From: Agapanthus africanus
Lineage: Eukaryota; Streptophyta; Magnoliopsida; Asparagales; Amaryllidaceae
NCBI GenBank assembly: GCA_030015575.1
Contig: CM057339.1
Location: 775,636,809 to 775,700,808, forward strand
Direction: 5' to 3'
DNA length: 64,000 bases
The notes under the pieces were generated by a model, which saw only the letters and a program-made list of their open reading frames with translations, was not told the origin of the DNA and searched no databases. Both the position numbers and the translations under genes were made by a program. Numbering within the stretch: the stretch's first letter is position 1; each line of letters opens with the position of its first letter. Shown piece by piece: positions 10,188-21,289 of the stretch.

Positions 10188-10590
10188 TTGAGTCGACATC
10201 AGCATCGCTACACTGGAATATGGTACCAGGAGCGAATCATCATCCGTCTTTATGAGGATTTGGGAATTGGGGTTTTTGTTTGGCATCTGCATTGCTGCAC
10301 TGGAATAATGCCAGGAGCAACTCATCATTTGCCCCGGGAGGATTTGGGAATTGTTTTTTTTTTGTTTGGCATCTGCATTGCTGCACTGGAATAAAGCCAG
10401 GAGCAACTCATCATTTGCCCCGAGAGGATTTGGGAATTGGTTTTTTTTTGTTTGGCATCTGCATTGCTGCACTGGAATAATGCCAGGAGCAACTCATCAT
10501 TTGCCCCGAGAGGATTTGGGAATTGGTTTTTTTTGGCATCAGTATCGCTACACTGGAATATGGTACCAGGAGCGAATCATCATTTGCGCT
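10188..10590. repeat. ~85-bp tandem repeat of element E
   Basis: Five units built on GGCATCTGCATTGCTGCACT, then GGAATAATGCCAGGAGCAAC and CATCATTTGCCCC. The outer units use GGTACCAGGAGCGAA and are diverged. Confidence 0.85.
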
Positions 10591-10629
10591 TTCTTATCAG
10601 GAAGCGATGGCTTAGGAGATAGGTTTTAG

Positions 10630-10835
10630 GTCCCTACCACCTAAGACTTTTCAATTTTGTGAGCTGTAAGGATCTCACAAAGCATTTTCTCCCTAAGGGT
10701 CGTCAGGATCCCGTAGGTGTATTTTCTCCTCAGGAGCCGTGAGAACCCCCAAGTGTGTTGCTCCTTTGTGAGTTGTAAGGATCTCACGCGAGAATTTTCT
10801 CCTCACAAAGTCGAGAGGACTTTGCGAGTGCATTT
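10630..10835. repeat. Element E hairpin array 1
   Basis: Row of hairpins with different stems around a GTRAG-like loop: TTGTGAG/CTCACAA, CCTA/TAGG, TTTGTGAG/CTCAC, CAAAGTC-GAGAG-GACTTTG. Spacers are TTTTCTCC-like. Same family as 11495-11665, 12655-12830 and, inverted, 3850-4410. Confidence 0.7.
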
Positions 10836-11124
10836 CATTTCTTTTTTTACGAGTTTGCGCCCTTTAGGGTTTTCACAAACTCGCTGGCAGTCCTGCTGTT
10901 TTTACTCACGGAGCCCTTTCGGGTTTTCATCCGTACCCCTCTTGCTTGTGGACATACCATCCTTTTTATTTTTTTTTTTAATTTTTTTTAATTTTTGGTG
11001 GGACTTTGAATGTGGTCTCACCGGTAGGACTTGAGAGAGATTGGGGTTGTTTTACGCCGGTGGATTGTATACGGTTTTGCAGGATGTATGATCCAGACCG
11101 TAGGGCCATAAAAATTCCGGGACT
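10836..11124. other. Unassigned internal sequence of element E
   Basis: T-rich spacer including a poly(T) stretch near 10965-10995. No gene or repeat unit is recognised. Confidence 0.5.
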
Positions 11125-11430
11125 TTGTTGGCGTCTGCATCGCTGCACTGGAATATGGTACCAAGAGCGACTCATCATTCGCCATTGGGGTATGGGGTTG
11201 GAATTTGGTTGGCGTCTGCATCGCTGCACTGGAATATGGTACCAGGAGTGACTCATCATTCGCCACTTAGGGGTTGGGATTTAGAATATGGTTGGCGTCT
11301 GCATCGCTACACTGGAATATGATACCAGGAGCGACTCATCATTCGCCATTAGGATTTGGAATTTGGCTGGCGTCTGCATCGCTGCACTGGGATATGGTAC
11401 CAGGAGCGACTCATCATTCGCCACTTGGGA
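11125..11430. repeat. ~80-bp tandem repeat of element E (related to 10188-10590)
   Basis: Four units starting GGCGTCTGCATCGCTGCACT, then GGAATATGGTACCAGGAGCG and CTCATCATTCGCC, near 11129, 11210, 11293 and 11368. Single diverged units recur at 12545-12600 and 12998-13052. Confidence 0.85.
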
Positions 11431-11494
11431 ATTGGGGAGCGATAGCTTAGGAGACAGATTCAGATCCCTATCGCCAAAGGCTTTTCAATTTTAT

Positions 11495-11665
11495 GGGCCG
11501 TGAGGGTCCCATAAAAGCATTTTCTCCCTGCGAGTCGTAAGGATCCCGCGGGTGTATTTTCTCCTTAGGAGTCGTGGGGACTCCTAAGTGTGTTTTTCCT
11601 TTGTAAATCATAAGGATCCCACAAAGGTTTGTTGTCCTCATGTATCGTAAGGACATATGAGTGGA
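11495..11665. repeat. Element E hairpin array 2
   Basis: Hairpins ATGGG/CCCAT, CCTGCG/CGCGGG, TTAGGAGTC/GACTCCTAA, TTTGT/ACAAA and CTCATGT/ATATGAG with GTGAG, GTAAG or GTGGG loops. The order of stems is the same as at 12655-12830, so this is a duplicated block. Confidence 0.75.
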
Positions 11666-11676
11666 TTTCCCTCGGT

Positions 11677-12514
11677 CCCAGTTTAATGACTTAGAGGTCG
11701 ACTGTTTCTAGTTTAACGACTTAGCGGTCATCTGTTTCCAGTTTAAAGACTTAGGGGTCTGTGGTGCCCAGTTTAACGACTTAGCGGTCATCTGTTTCCA
11801 GTTTAACGACGTGGTGGTCATCTGTTTCTAGTTTAACGACTTAGAGGTCATCTGTTTCCAGTTTAACGACTTGGTGGTCATCTGTTTCCAGTTTAATGAC
11901 TTGGTGGTCATCTGTTTCCAGTTTAACAACTTGGTGGTCATCTGTTTCCAGTTTAGAGACTTAGAGGTCTACTGTTTCCATTTTAACGACATAGAGGTCA
12001 TCTGTTTCCAGTTTAACGACATAGAGGTCATCTGTTTCCAGTTTAACGACATAGAGGTCATCTGTTTCCAGTTTAACGACTTGGTGGTCATCTGTTTCCA
12101 GTTTAACGACTTGGTGGTCACCTGTTTTCAGTTTAACGACTTGGTGGTCACCTGTTTTCAGTTTAACGACTTGGTGGTCATCTGTTTGCAGTTTAGAGAC
12201 TTAGAGGTCTACTGTTTACAGTTTAACGACTTAGAGGTCATCTATTTCCAGTTTAAAGACTTAGAGGTCATCTGTTGCCAGTTTAAAGACTTAGGGGTCT
12301 ATTGTGCCCAGTTTAACGACTTAGCGGTCATCTGTTTCCAGTTTAAAGACTTAGAGATCTTCTATTTCCAGTTTAAAGACTTAGAGGTCTAATGTTTCCA
12401 GTTTAACGACTTAGAGGTCATCTGTTTCCAGTTTAACGGATTGGTGGTCATCTGCTTCCAGTTTAACGACTTGGAGGTCATCTGTTTCCAGTTTAAAGAC
12501 TTAGGGGTCTATTG
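11677..12514. repeat. 30-bp minisatellite of element E (about 28 units)
   Basis: Units CAGTTTAACGACTTGGTGGT plus CATCTGTTTC, almost all exactly 30 bp. A period that is a multiple of three explains the 173-codon plus-strand frame (11871-12392, VICFQFNDL repeats), which is antisense to element E. Two further units occur at 13370-13427. The core is shared with the 28-bp array of LTR A. Confidence 0.92.
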
Positions 12515-12654
12515 ATGGCGAGCTTGGAATTTTGGGGTAGGGGCCAGCATCAGCGTTGCTAACACTGAAGCAAAGGTGCCAGGAGCAATTAATCATTTGC
12601 CTACTCCTGTTGGCGGAGGCGGGTTTAGGTCCCTATCGCCTAAGGCTTTTCAAT

Positions 12655-12830
12655 TTTATGGGCCGTGAGGGTCCCATAAAAGCAATTTCTCCCTGTGAGT
12701 CATGAGGATCCCGCAGGTGTACTTTCTCCTTAGGAGTCGTGAAGACTCCTAAGTGTGTTTTCCCTTTGTGAGTCGTAAGGATCCCACAAAGGTTTGTTCT
12801 TCTCATGTATCGTGAGGACACATGAGTGGG
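12655..12830. repeat. Element E hairpin array 3
   Basis: ATGGG/CCCAT (12658-12677), CCTGTG/CGCAGG (12692-12717), CTTAGGAGTC-GTGAA-GACTCCTAAG (12729-12753, perfect 10-bp stem), TTTGTG/CACAAA (12765-12790), CTCATGT/ACATGAG (12802-12826). Five stems, one loop type. Confidence 0.8.
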
Positions 12831-13365
12831 TCTTCTCAATGAAGTATAATTCCAAAAGCGGAGACCAGCCGCGTAGCTGGTGATTTTGGTGGGGCATGGG
12901 TATGCTGAGAATTATTTGAGCTCGTGGATTGTATACGGTGGTCATTTTGGGGACTAACCGTATGGTCGGGAGAATTTTGGAAATTTGAATTTTGGTTGGC
13001 GTCTGCATCGCTGCACTGGAATATGGTACCAGGAGCGACTCATCATTCGCCTTTGATTTGTTTGTTTTTTGTTTTGTTTTATTATTGTTTCACCGCGATT
13101 GCTCTATCATTTCAGCTTTTCTTATCGCAAAGATCGTGATTGCCCTATCGTTTCGGCTATTTATTCGCAGTTGCCCTATCATTTCGGCTTTATTTTCATT
13201 TTTATTTTCACTCGCTGATTTTTATTGCGAGTTGCCCCATCATTTCGGCTTTATTTTCATTTTTATTTTCACTCGCTGATTTTTATTGCGAGTTGCCCCG
13301 TCATTTCGGTTTTTCTTTATTTTTCTTTTATTTACACATTTTTTGTTTATTTACATTTTTTTTAC
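12831..13365. repeat. Element E: spacer with ~63-bp direct repeat
   Basis: Contains one unit of the 80-bp family (12998-13052) and a tandem repeat near 13185-13316 with cores CATTTCGGCTTTATTTTCAT and CTCGCTGATTTTTATTGCGA. T-rich; no gene. Confidence 0.65.
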
Positions 13366-13419
13366 ATTCCCAGTTTAACGACTTAGAGATCGACGGTTCC
13401 CAGTTTAACGACGTGGGGG

Positions 13420-15213
13420 TCATCTTTGCTTATCCCAGCTCCTTGAACTTTGATCTTGGCGGAGCTGTGTTGATGACCTAGCTCCGTGTCTTGCCGATAC
13501 ATCCGAGAATTGTGAGGTTTTTCCAAGCTTATATTGGTCCTCTACCCAATCTTTGAAAATATAGCAGTCTTCGATGGTATGACCCACCACTCTATGATAT
13601 GGGCAGTATACGGGATTGCCGGTCATGTTCATTTCATGTGGCCTCTTTGGAACAGGCAGTTGCAGACCGTTGTTCAAGATGTCCATGAATATTTTGCGGA
13701 CTTCATCCCTCCTGAAGGAGTATACCTTCTTCTTTCTCTCCATTGGAGTAGGTGCCTTTACTGATGCTGGTCCTCGAGGCCGATCGGTCTTTGGTTCGCC
13801 CTTTTCAGATAATGGCACATGTCTGGGAGGATTAGGTTCCTGAAAGGCTCCGGTCTCCATTTGCATGAAATCGGCGGTCGTAGCTTGACTGTTTGCTAAC
13901 GCGCCTTTAGACAGTTTTATCTCTCCCGTCTTGTATTGCCTTTCGACCCAATCTTTGAAGACGAAGCAGTCCTCAATGGCATGACCTATCACCCTGTGAT
14001 AGGGGCAATATTCTGGGTCGTCGGTCATATTCGCTTCTTGCGGTCTCTTTGATTCCGGCAGTTGTAGACCGTTTCTTAGGGCGTCCCTGAATATCTTGTG
14101 GACTTTTTCCCTTTTGAAGGAATAGACTTTCTCCAGTTTCTCTTTCAGAGGCGATTCCCCCCCGGCGTATGTGTCGGAGGGACCGGAGGCTGATTGCGGC
14201 CGTTTTCCGCGAAGGCGCTCCGCCCTTAGGTTGAAGGGGGTATCAGTTGACCGCCTCCGGGTATCAATCCCTGGCTCATGAACCAAAATTTGATTCTGCC
14301 GTAATTGCAATCGGGCGACTTGGGTCGCGAGATCTGCCACGACGTTTGCCAGCTCGTCGACTTTGGAATAGACCTCGGCCATCTTCTCATCCCTGTCCTG
14401 AAATTGCCTTTGAAGCCATTGGAAAAATGCTTGTTATGTAGTTCCGGCTATGACAACCGGGTAATCTTTATTGCCTGAGCTCAATTCCGCAGGAACCACG
14501 GGCTCCTCTGGCTTATCGGCCTGAGCGGGCTCTTCATCATTTAGATCGAGCCGATGCTGGGTAGCGTCAACCATATCATCACCATGGCTGTGAAGAAGAG
14601 GAGGGTTCGTTTCTTCATATCCGGTCATGTAGACAGTGTGGATAACACATTCAGCCATTCTTTCATCACAGGCAGCTGGTTTCGCGGAGCGGTCCGGGCT
14701 TTGGAAATTCATAAATTTTAACATGACTAGAGCCCTAGCCCTTTTGTTGGCTCTATATCTGAGCCGCTTCTACCTCAGTTTCTCTGCCTTAAGCGTTTGG
14801 CAGGCTTCTGCACTTCGAGGAGCCGCCATAGGCTGAGTGATGGGGAGGCTTGAGAAGACACCCAATCGAGAAGTTGTCGGAGGCGCCACTGGAGATTGCT
14901 CAAGACGCATTGTAGCTTTGTTGGTGTTGATGGCCTTGCCCCCAGTTGGGCCCAAGGAAAGTCGTTCAGACACCGACTTGCGTTTGGGTTGGGGCGCCCT
15001 CGAGATCACCACATTTGGTCTCTTTCCTTTCGAGACCGGTCTGTCTGTTGCTGGAGCTTGAGGAGCGGGAATGGCGTTAGCGGGCACGAACAGAATAGAG
15101 CCGAACGGTAGCAGCGGCTCCTCCCACTGTCCCCCAAGACTGGCTGGGAGGACCGTCCTGGAGTCCATCTTCATCGTGTAAGATATGGGAGCTGAGTTCA
15201 TCATTGGAGACAT
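13420..15213 (-). pseudogene. Element E: gag with duplicated CHHC knuckle module, two stop codons
   Basis: One minus-strand frame from ATG 15213 to the stop at 13420, interrupted by TAG at 14770-14772 and TAA at 14434-14436. The N-terminal third is Pro/Ser-rich with RKSVSERLS. The C-terminal part (from 14382) has a short heptad-like start (VDELANVVADLATQVARLQL) and then two copies of one module. Each module has KVYSF(K/R)R, KIF.D.L.NGLQLP, KRP.E.NMT, then CPYHRVIGHAIEDC or CPYHRVVGHTIEDC and FKDWVE.QYK. The knuckle is CX2HX4HX4C, a His variant of the usual CCHC, and also occurs once in element C. No capsid-core Retrotrans_gag block is seen, so the protein would probably not assemble particles unaided. 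Confidence 0.75.
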
Positions 15214-15331
15214 TGTTGAAAGGCGATTGCTTGAAAACCTGCATGAAAGAGCATTATTTTAGTATAAATATAGACATGTAAATTGATTGAGTTCGCATGA
15301 ACGTTTAACCCGAAATATGGGAGGAGAGATT

Positions 15332-15350
15332 GGTCCCACCGGACGTGCCA
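15332..15350 (-). other. Element E: putative primer binding site
   Basis: The minus strand reads TGGCACGTCCGGTGGGACC, five bases inside the LTR. It matches element A's site at most positions. tRNA not assigned. Confidence 0.6.
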
Positions 15351-15355
15351 GAACC

Positions 15356-16884
15356 TGTAGGGTGTTTTTCGTCACCCCATTGAGATGGGAATACACGCGC
15401 GCTTGTCAGGCGTACTACAGATTCCCCCAGCCTGGGGTAGGCCGGGATTTATTGATTGTGGGGATCCGAATCTCCGGCAGCCGCGGACTAAGCTGCCGTT
15501 AATTACCCCTTGCCTTTGGGGCGAGGGAACCTCCGATTAACGGGTTAAACTAGTCATGCGAACTCAATGCGCGGTGTGCATGTTTTGTGTTTTGAAAGGG
15601 GGTTTTGGATATATCGGAAGCCACGCAGAGTTTTTATGGGGGTCCCGCTACCCGGATAGCGGGCTGGGGGTCAAGGGGGCTAGCAGCCCCCTTGCGGGGT
15701 GCGGGGCAGCGTCCCGTTAGAAATTTTTTTATAATAGGGACAGTGTCGTGGAGCACGTGTGTGTGCAAATATGTATACATATGTATATGTATATGTATGT
15801 ACATAAAAAGAGGGGGGAAAGGCATCCAAGGGATGCGTGGGGCCAGCGCCTTGAGCGTTGTGCGCTTAGGTGTTGTACGCTCAGGCGCAAGCGCGCCACG
15901 TGTCGGCACGCGGGCGCCTTGCGCTCGGGCGCAGAGCGCCGGAGCGCAAGCGCGCCACGTGTCGGCACGCGGACGCCTTGCGATCGGGCGCAGAGCGCTG
16001 GAGCGCAAGCGCGCCACGTGTCGGTACGCGGGCGCCTTGCGCTCGAGCGCAAGAGCGCCACGTGTCGGCACGCGGGCGCTTTGCGCTCGAGCGCAAGGGC
16101 GCTGGAGCGCAAATGCGCCACGTGTCGGCACATAGGCGCTCGGCGCTTGAGCGCTTGGGCGCCGACGAGGAAAAGAGGGCTTTTAGCCCCAGAAACCAGA
16201 AGTTATGCTTCAGAAAGGAAATATTTATTATATATATATATATATATGGAGTTAAACTCCTAGGATGTGTCGAAGCTGATTAAGGGGGTTCTTCTTCTTC
16301 CTCCTGTGGTTTGGCCGGATCTTAAAGATCAAGAGATGTGAGATCTAAAAATCTCTTCTTTTGAGATCTAATGACAGATCCAAGCTCCCCTTGGTGGGTT
16401 TTATGGTGAAAAACTATTTAGTTTTGGTTAAGGAAGAGTAAAACTCTTGATTTAATTCAAAGAAAGAAAAAGGTTTGAAACCTTCAGAAAAGGGAAAGAT
16501 ATACAAACCCTAGGTTTTTGAGAGAATGGAAAAAGTGTTTCTTTATTCATCATCATGTTGCCTTTTATAGGCTTACATATTTGCATATAGCCCCTTGGGC
16601 TTTACAAAATGGCATTTTTCCTATTTCATGGCTCATGTGCCATTTCATTTTTGCACATATGCTATGGGCTTACAAAATATTGGCTTTATGCCCATTTTAC
16701 ATACATTCATGTATAAAAAATTACATAAAAATTATTTATTACATGATTTTGTCGTTGCCATGGGGAGGCTGGCTGTGGGCTTGACTTGGGCATGGGTCCG
16801 CTTGACCTGGGCTTGGGCCCACCTGGTTTGGGGTTGACTTTGATTTTGACTTGGTCAACCGGGGTGTAAATTTTTACCCCAACA
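15356..16884 (-). repeat. Element E: 5' LTR (1529 bp)
   Basis: Pairs with 7434-9108. It has 5 G-box units (15890-16140) against 7 in the partner, which accounts for most of the length difference. TATAAAAGG on the minus strand near 16562-16571. A (TA)n tract lies at 16226-16246. Confidence 0.92.
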
Positions 16885-16889
16885 ATGAT

Positions 16890-17217
16890 GTCTTTAAACT
16901 GGACTGTGGGGTCCTTAAACTCATGGACTATGATGTCCTTAACCTTGACCGTGATGTCTTAAAACTAATATCGGACTGTGGAGTCCTTAAATCCACGGAC
17001 TATGATGTCCTTAACCTTGACTGTGATGTCTTAAAACTAACATTGGACTGTGGGGTCCTTAAACCCACGGACTATGATGTCCTTAACCTTCGATGCATGG
17101 TGCCATAAATCAACTTGGCATCTTCGAAGAGGTGGACGGATAGCACCAATTAGCATCTGCCCCGAAATTCAGGCTAGACGTTCACCGCGTCTCCGCCGCG
17201 TCTTTCGGAGGGGAACA
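16890..17217 (+). mobile_element. Element B: 3' LTR, right part
   Basis: Continues LTR B after element E. It contains diverged units TTAAACTGGACTGTGGGGTC and GGACTATGATGTCCTTAA, inverted relatives of the 28-bp array of LTR A, then the reverse complement of 589-715 ending GGGGAACA. Confidence 0.75.
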
Positions 17218-17661
17218 GTGATTATCTGCATTTTACTTCCACTGTTATTACCTTATTTGTCTGCTTCATGTCACTATTATAATATTGCTATTACGTCGCT
17301 CTGACGACCTGAGTATGCATGCTCAGACCTCGAGGAAGAACCAGCGCAGGAGTCGGACTTACCCTTCGAGCTCACGGAGTTTTAGTCAGGAGTACCTCTT
17401 TCATCTTTACTGCTTTCCCTAAAGAGATCTTATATTCGAACTTGGTTAGTAGTTCTTTTCTTGTTTTATTGTAAATTGTGAATATGAAAGTTGATGTAAT
17501 AGTTTAGTAATGTATTTCCTTTACTACCGTGCTTTGTTTACTGATTACCATGTAATTCTAGAAGCCGAAGTGTGACTACGGCGGGATTATTCCTTGACCG
17601 TAGGAGCATGGCTAGCCTAGTCATCTCTCGTTTTTCGTATTTTGGGAAGCGGGGCGTGACA
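17218..17661 (+). mobile_element. Element F: 3' end of a chromovirus-like LTR
   Basis: From CGCTCTGACGACCTGAGTAT to the terminus GGGAAGCGGGGCGTGACA it matches the ends of the LTRs at 39604-43457 and 45786-49615 (GACCGTAGGAGCATGGCTAG is shared). The 5' part must lie left of the window, because element B inserted here. Confidence 0.75.
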
Positions 17662-18050
17662 GCGCCGAATCCTCGGGGTACCACGGCCGACTCGACGCCC
17701 TCGAAAATAAGATCGAGGGCATGCGCCGGGAAGGTAACCTCTCGGGCGACGGGGCTAAGTACGCCGCCGACTCGCTCACCAAGCCGTTTACCGAGGGACT
17801 GCTCGCTGTCCACGTCTCCTCGCGCAACAAGCCCCCGAAGGTCTCTCTGTTCGACGGGAAAACCGACCCCAAAGACCATTTGGATGCTTTCACCGCGGGG
17901 ATGAGCTTCCAGGACCATTCCGACACCGCCCAGTGCAGGGCCTTCCCAGCCACCCTCATCCGCTCTGGTCGGGACTGGTTCCGAGGACTCGAGCCCCGCT
18001 CAATCTCGACCTTCAATGAGCTGGCTACTCAGTTCCTTGGCCACTTCGTT
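17662..18050 (+). pseudogene. Element C: gag, first part
   Basis: Plus-strand frame, cut on the left by element F and on the right by solo LTR H. It encodes a short helical stretch (RLDALENKIEGM) followed by the start of a capsid-type Retrotrans_gag core: VSLFDGKTDPKDHLDAF, then RAFPATLIRSGRDWFRGL, then TFNELATQFLGHFV. This is the usual order in Tat-lineage gag. It continues in the same sense at 21290 after removal of the insertion and one copy of TCGTT. Confidence 0.85.
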
Positions 18051-21000
18051 TGTAACAACCCTAATTTTCTTATACACATTTTCCATACAAATTTTTAAAT
18101 TGTTTTTTTTTCAAAATCCATAAAGGGGTATTTATTGCCTGAGCACAAGATTTAAGTAATTAATTAGCAATTTAATTACAAGAAGGAGCTTGTAGCTCAT
18201 TGGTAATACCTTGCATTGCTGAACCAAGCCACCAGATTTCAAATCCTATACCCCACATAATTTTTAATATTTATTTTGTTTTAAATTTTATGGAAGGTCA
18301 ACAGTCCATACAAGATAACTCCAGATTTTCCCACTACACTTTAAAAACTAAATATACCAGAGGCTACACTAGATGACCCCCCAACTCCCCATGCCCTGAC
18401 TCGACCTGACTCGGCCGAGTCGGCCGGCGGACCGGCCGACTCGGGCCGGCGCCGCCGGCCGGACGGCCGAGTTCCCTTCTTCAATGTTGTGTATTTTCAT
18501 CTTCTAAACCCCCTGCACTGTTCAAATTCCTAGATCGGTTTCAGAGACCTTTGAAATCCCCATTTACTCCATTTTAATGATTTTTTTAATACATTTTTTT
18601 ACATTTTTTAAATTAAAACCTTTCATATACCCTACCTCTAGCCTAACCCTATAAATAAACCCCCTACTCTCTACCCTCTCACCCCAAAATTCTGAGCCCA
18701 CTCTCTCAAAATTCCAATAAAACTTGTGTACTTTGAAAACAAGCTCGAGGCGAAGCTCCGACGAATTCCCGGCGGAACTTCCGGCGATCGTTTTAGGAAA
18801 TACCGGCGACGACGCAATACATCGGCGATCTCTCTAGTTCCCTCTCACTCTCTTGTGTAATCTAAAACCCATAAGTCCCTTTTCTATCTTTCTTTTCTAT
18901 TCTAAAAATACGAATTTACAAAACCCGACGGAATCGGAACAAACCTGATTTCCGATTCGGTTTCCTATAAAATTCCACTTCTCACTAATACAATCATACT
19001 TAAACTTCCTCATGTTGACTATTAAACACTAATCAAACAATTTGATCAAGTTTCATCACATGAAATGATAGCTATTTCAATTTATCGTATTTTTCACTTA
19101 AATACCACATTATTTCAATCCTTCATTTAACTCCATCAAACTTGCTATACATTTAAAGTAGATCACGGGGTAACGACCTACCTCCTCACACACTCATATG
19201 CAACACCCCCGAGAACCTAGAATATGAGAAAACAAACATTTTCATTTAAATACCATATACTTAATAAAACCATTTCTAAAAGATTTAGTTTTGATACACA
19301 TTTTAAAGAAGTACCACTTATTATGAAAATACGATAAGTTGTGGACATCAGTGGTTTATCTAAACCTGACTTTGTGGTGTCTAGGCTAGGCAAATGAGAA
19401 AGGTAATTTTAAAAGGCCCGTCTCATGGTGATTCGTGAGCGGATCTCTCCTTTCTTCACTTGTACTTACCTGACCACAATTGGCGGTGAAGAGACGATTT
19501 GAGGCATCTCACAACTTGTCGTTTAGACCAGTTAGGAATAGTTAAATTGACTTAGGAGACCATAGAACATAGAATACTGGAAAATTGACATCTTTACAAA
19601 TAAATACCATTTACTTTATAAAACCGTTTTCTAAACGATTTAGTATTTACAATCTTTGCAAAGCGCCGCTACAACCCATTTTGGGGAATCCGTTCGAGAT
19701 GGTGCAGTTTATCACACATCCTCGGGCTTAGTAGTACGAGATTCAGACCTTCGCAAGGAGCATTCGGTCTCGAAAGATTTAAAATACGACATCTTAAGAA
19801 AATAAGATTTTTAGAATATAAAATATTTATTAAAATTATTTTTGTATAAATATATGTATATTTATCATTAAAATATCTATTTTGTTATGATATAAATATT
19901 CCATCTTTTTCTAAAAATCACAAGAATAAATTTTACACTAAAATACTATGAATTCCAAATAAATCAATTTTACAAATAAATACCTTTATTTCTGAAACTA
20001 TGATATTTTCACTAGAAATATCACAATACAAAATCCACCTTTATTACAACTCTAAAGACGAATAATGAATACTTGAGGTGTATTTTGAGAAGTATATAAA
20101 AGTATTTTTTCTATAAAACCCCCTCAAGTTTTATAAATTACCATAAGGACCTTAGTAAACATAGGTTTAAGCGGAACCAATCTCTTGAGTCTCAGGGAGC
20201 CGGAGAAGTGGATGCTTTCCTATCTAAGGTAGACAAATTAATAAAAACATTCAGGACTACGATTTACATTTCTAATTGTCCGACTCAGTTTGAGTCTCAG
20301 TATACTCTGACTTGAATATGATTCAAGTACAACTACAATCTACAATTTACAGTCTACAATCTATAATCTACAATCTTCAATATTATAATTCAACATGAAT
20401 CCATGAATCCAATTATCAATCTATACAACTTGACTGAACCGAACCATGAATATACATTCCATTTACATGGTTCTCCAGTTATTCCATTTACATGATTCTA
20501 CGGTTGCATCCGTTTACTGATATCATGGTTTCGGTCAGTCAGTCAATTATAAAATCAATACAATTTACAAGATAAACAATACAATCAAAACACTACAGGG
20601 TTTAAGGGGTAGATTGGTACGGAAGGTGTTAAAAGTGGCACGAGACGGTAAGATTAAGACACCTAACATGAATCCAATTGCTGTTGTTCCGGGCCTTCTA
20701 ACGGAGCCTTGTACTTACATTTACCTTAGTCTCCGAGGCAAGTGAGACTCCTCTCGTATGCACTGGCATACTTCTGTACCAAGCTACAAACAACAGCGTT
20801 AACACAATACTACAACAATATAATACAACATTAAAAGCTACTCTCTCTATCTCTCTCTTACTCTCTGTCTATTCCTCCCTTATCTTTGGGACTTACCGAG
20901 CGACCTGTTCGCTGACGACATTCTATTTCTTTCTTCTTTGAATGTCGTCAGGTGTTTTGGACCCGTCAGAGAACAAGCCCACTGCTGAAGACTTGGACCA

Positions 21001-21284
21001 GTTCAGTGAAGACCCCGAGCTCTAGACATTGTACATTTTCTATTCAGTACTTTTCATTTCCTGTTATGCCATTGTTTAGGCATCGCTTTTATTTCAGTTG
21101 TATTTACTTTTCATGCATTGTACAAAAGAATGTTAATAAATAAAGTTGCTGTTCAGTTTATATCGTGTCTCTTGTGTATTTACTTTTATATTGCTTAGAT
21201 ACGCTTAGCGTATGTACTTCTGAGTATATACGTAGCGGACCAGTCGCGTCCCCTTCGCCGTATACCGGGAAGCGGGGCGTAACA
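18051..21284 (+). mobile_element. Solo LTR H (3234 bp) in gag of element C
   Basis: Starts TGTAACAACCC and ends GGGGCGTAACA, flanked by the duplication TCGTT (18046-18050 and 21285-21289). There is no internal region. A TATA-like CTATAAATA lies at 18650. The termini and overall design resemble the other chromovirus-type LTRs here. AT-rich, with a GC-rich palindromic patch (18405-18475) built on GGCCGACTCGG and GGCCGGC. Strand given is the one on which it starts TGTAAC. Confidence 0.85.
18183..18256 (+). other. tRNA-like or SINE-like relic inside solo LTR H
   Basis: GGAGCTTGTAGCTCATTGGT resembles a tRNA 5' end plus A box, and GATTTCAAATCC about 45 bp further resembles a decayed B box. The cloverleaf is not intact. 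It may be a degraded tRNA gene or SINE head. Confidence 0.35.
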
Positions 21285-21289
21285 TCGTT

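Larger units (their letters stand above)
7434..16884 (-). mobile_element. Element E: complete non-autonomous Tat-like LTR retrotransposon
   Basis: Flanked by the 5-bp target duplication ATGAT (7429-7433 and 16885-16889), with LTRs 7434-9108 and 15356-16884. On the minus strand the LTRs begin TGTTGGGG and end CCCTACA. The order on the minus strand is: 5' LTR, primer-binding-like site (15332-15350), gag pseudogene (15213-13420), about 4.3 kb of tandem repeats, polypurine tract GATGGGGGGCAA just above 9108, 3' LTR. No protease, RT, RNase H or integrase. It inserted into the 3' LTR of element B: LTR B sequence resumes directly after the duplication. Confidence 0.92.

Noticed and set aside
9098..10472. 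Minus-strand ORFs of 332, 342 and 414 codons
   Set aside because: They are the three frames of one GC-rich minisatellite; the peptides rotate between frames and match no protein type.
11871..12392. 173-codon plus-strand ORF (VICFQFNDL repeats)
   Set aside because: A by-product of a 30-bp period divisible by three; it is antisense to element E.
11677..12514. Regular 30-bp repeats resembling a CRISPR array
   Set aside because: There are no unique spacers: the whole unit repeats head to tail, no cas genes exist, and the DNA is plant.
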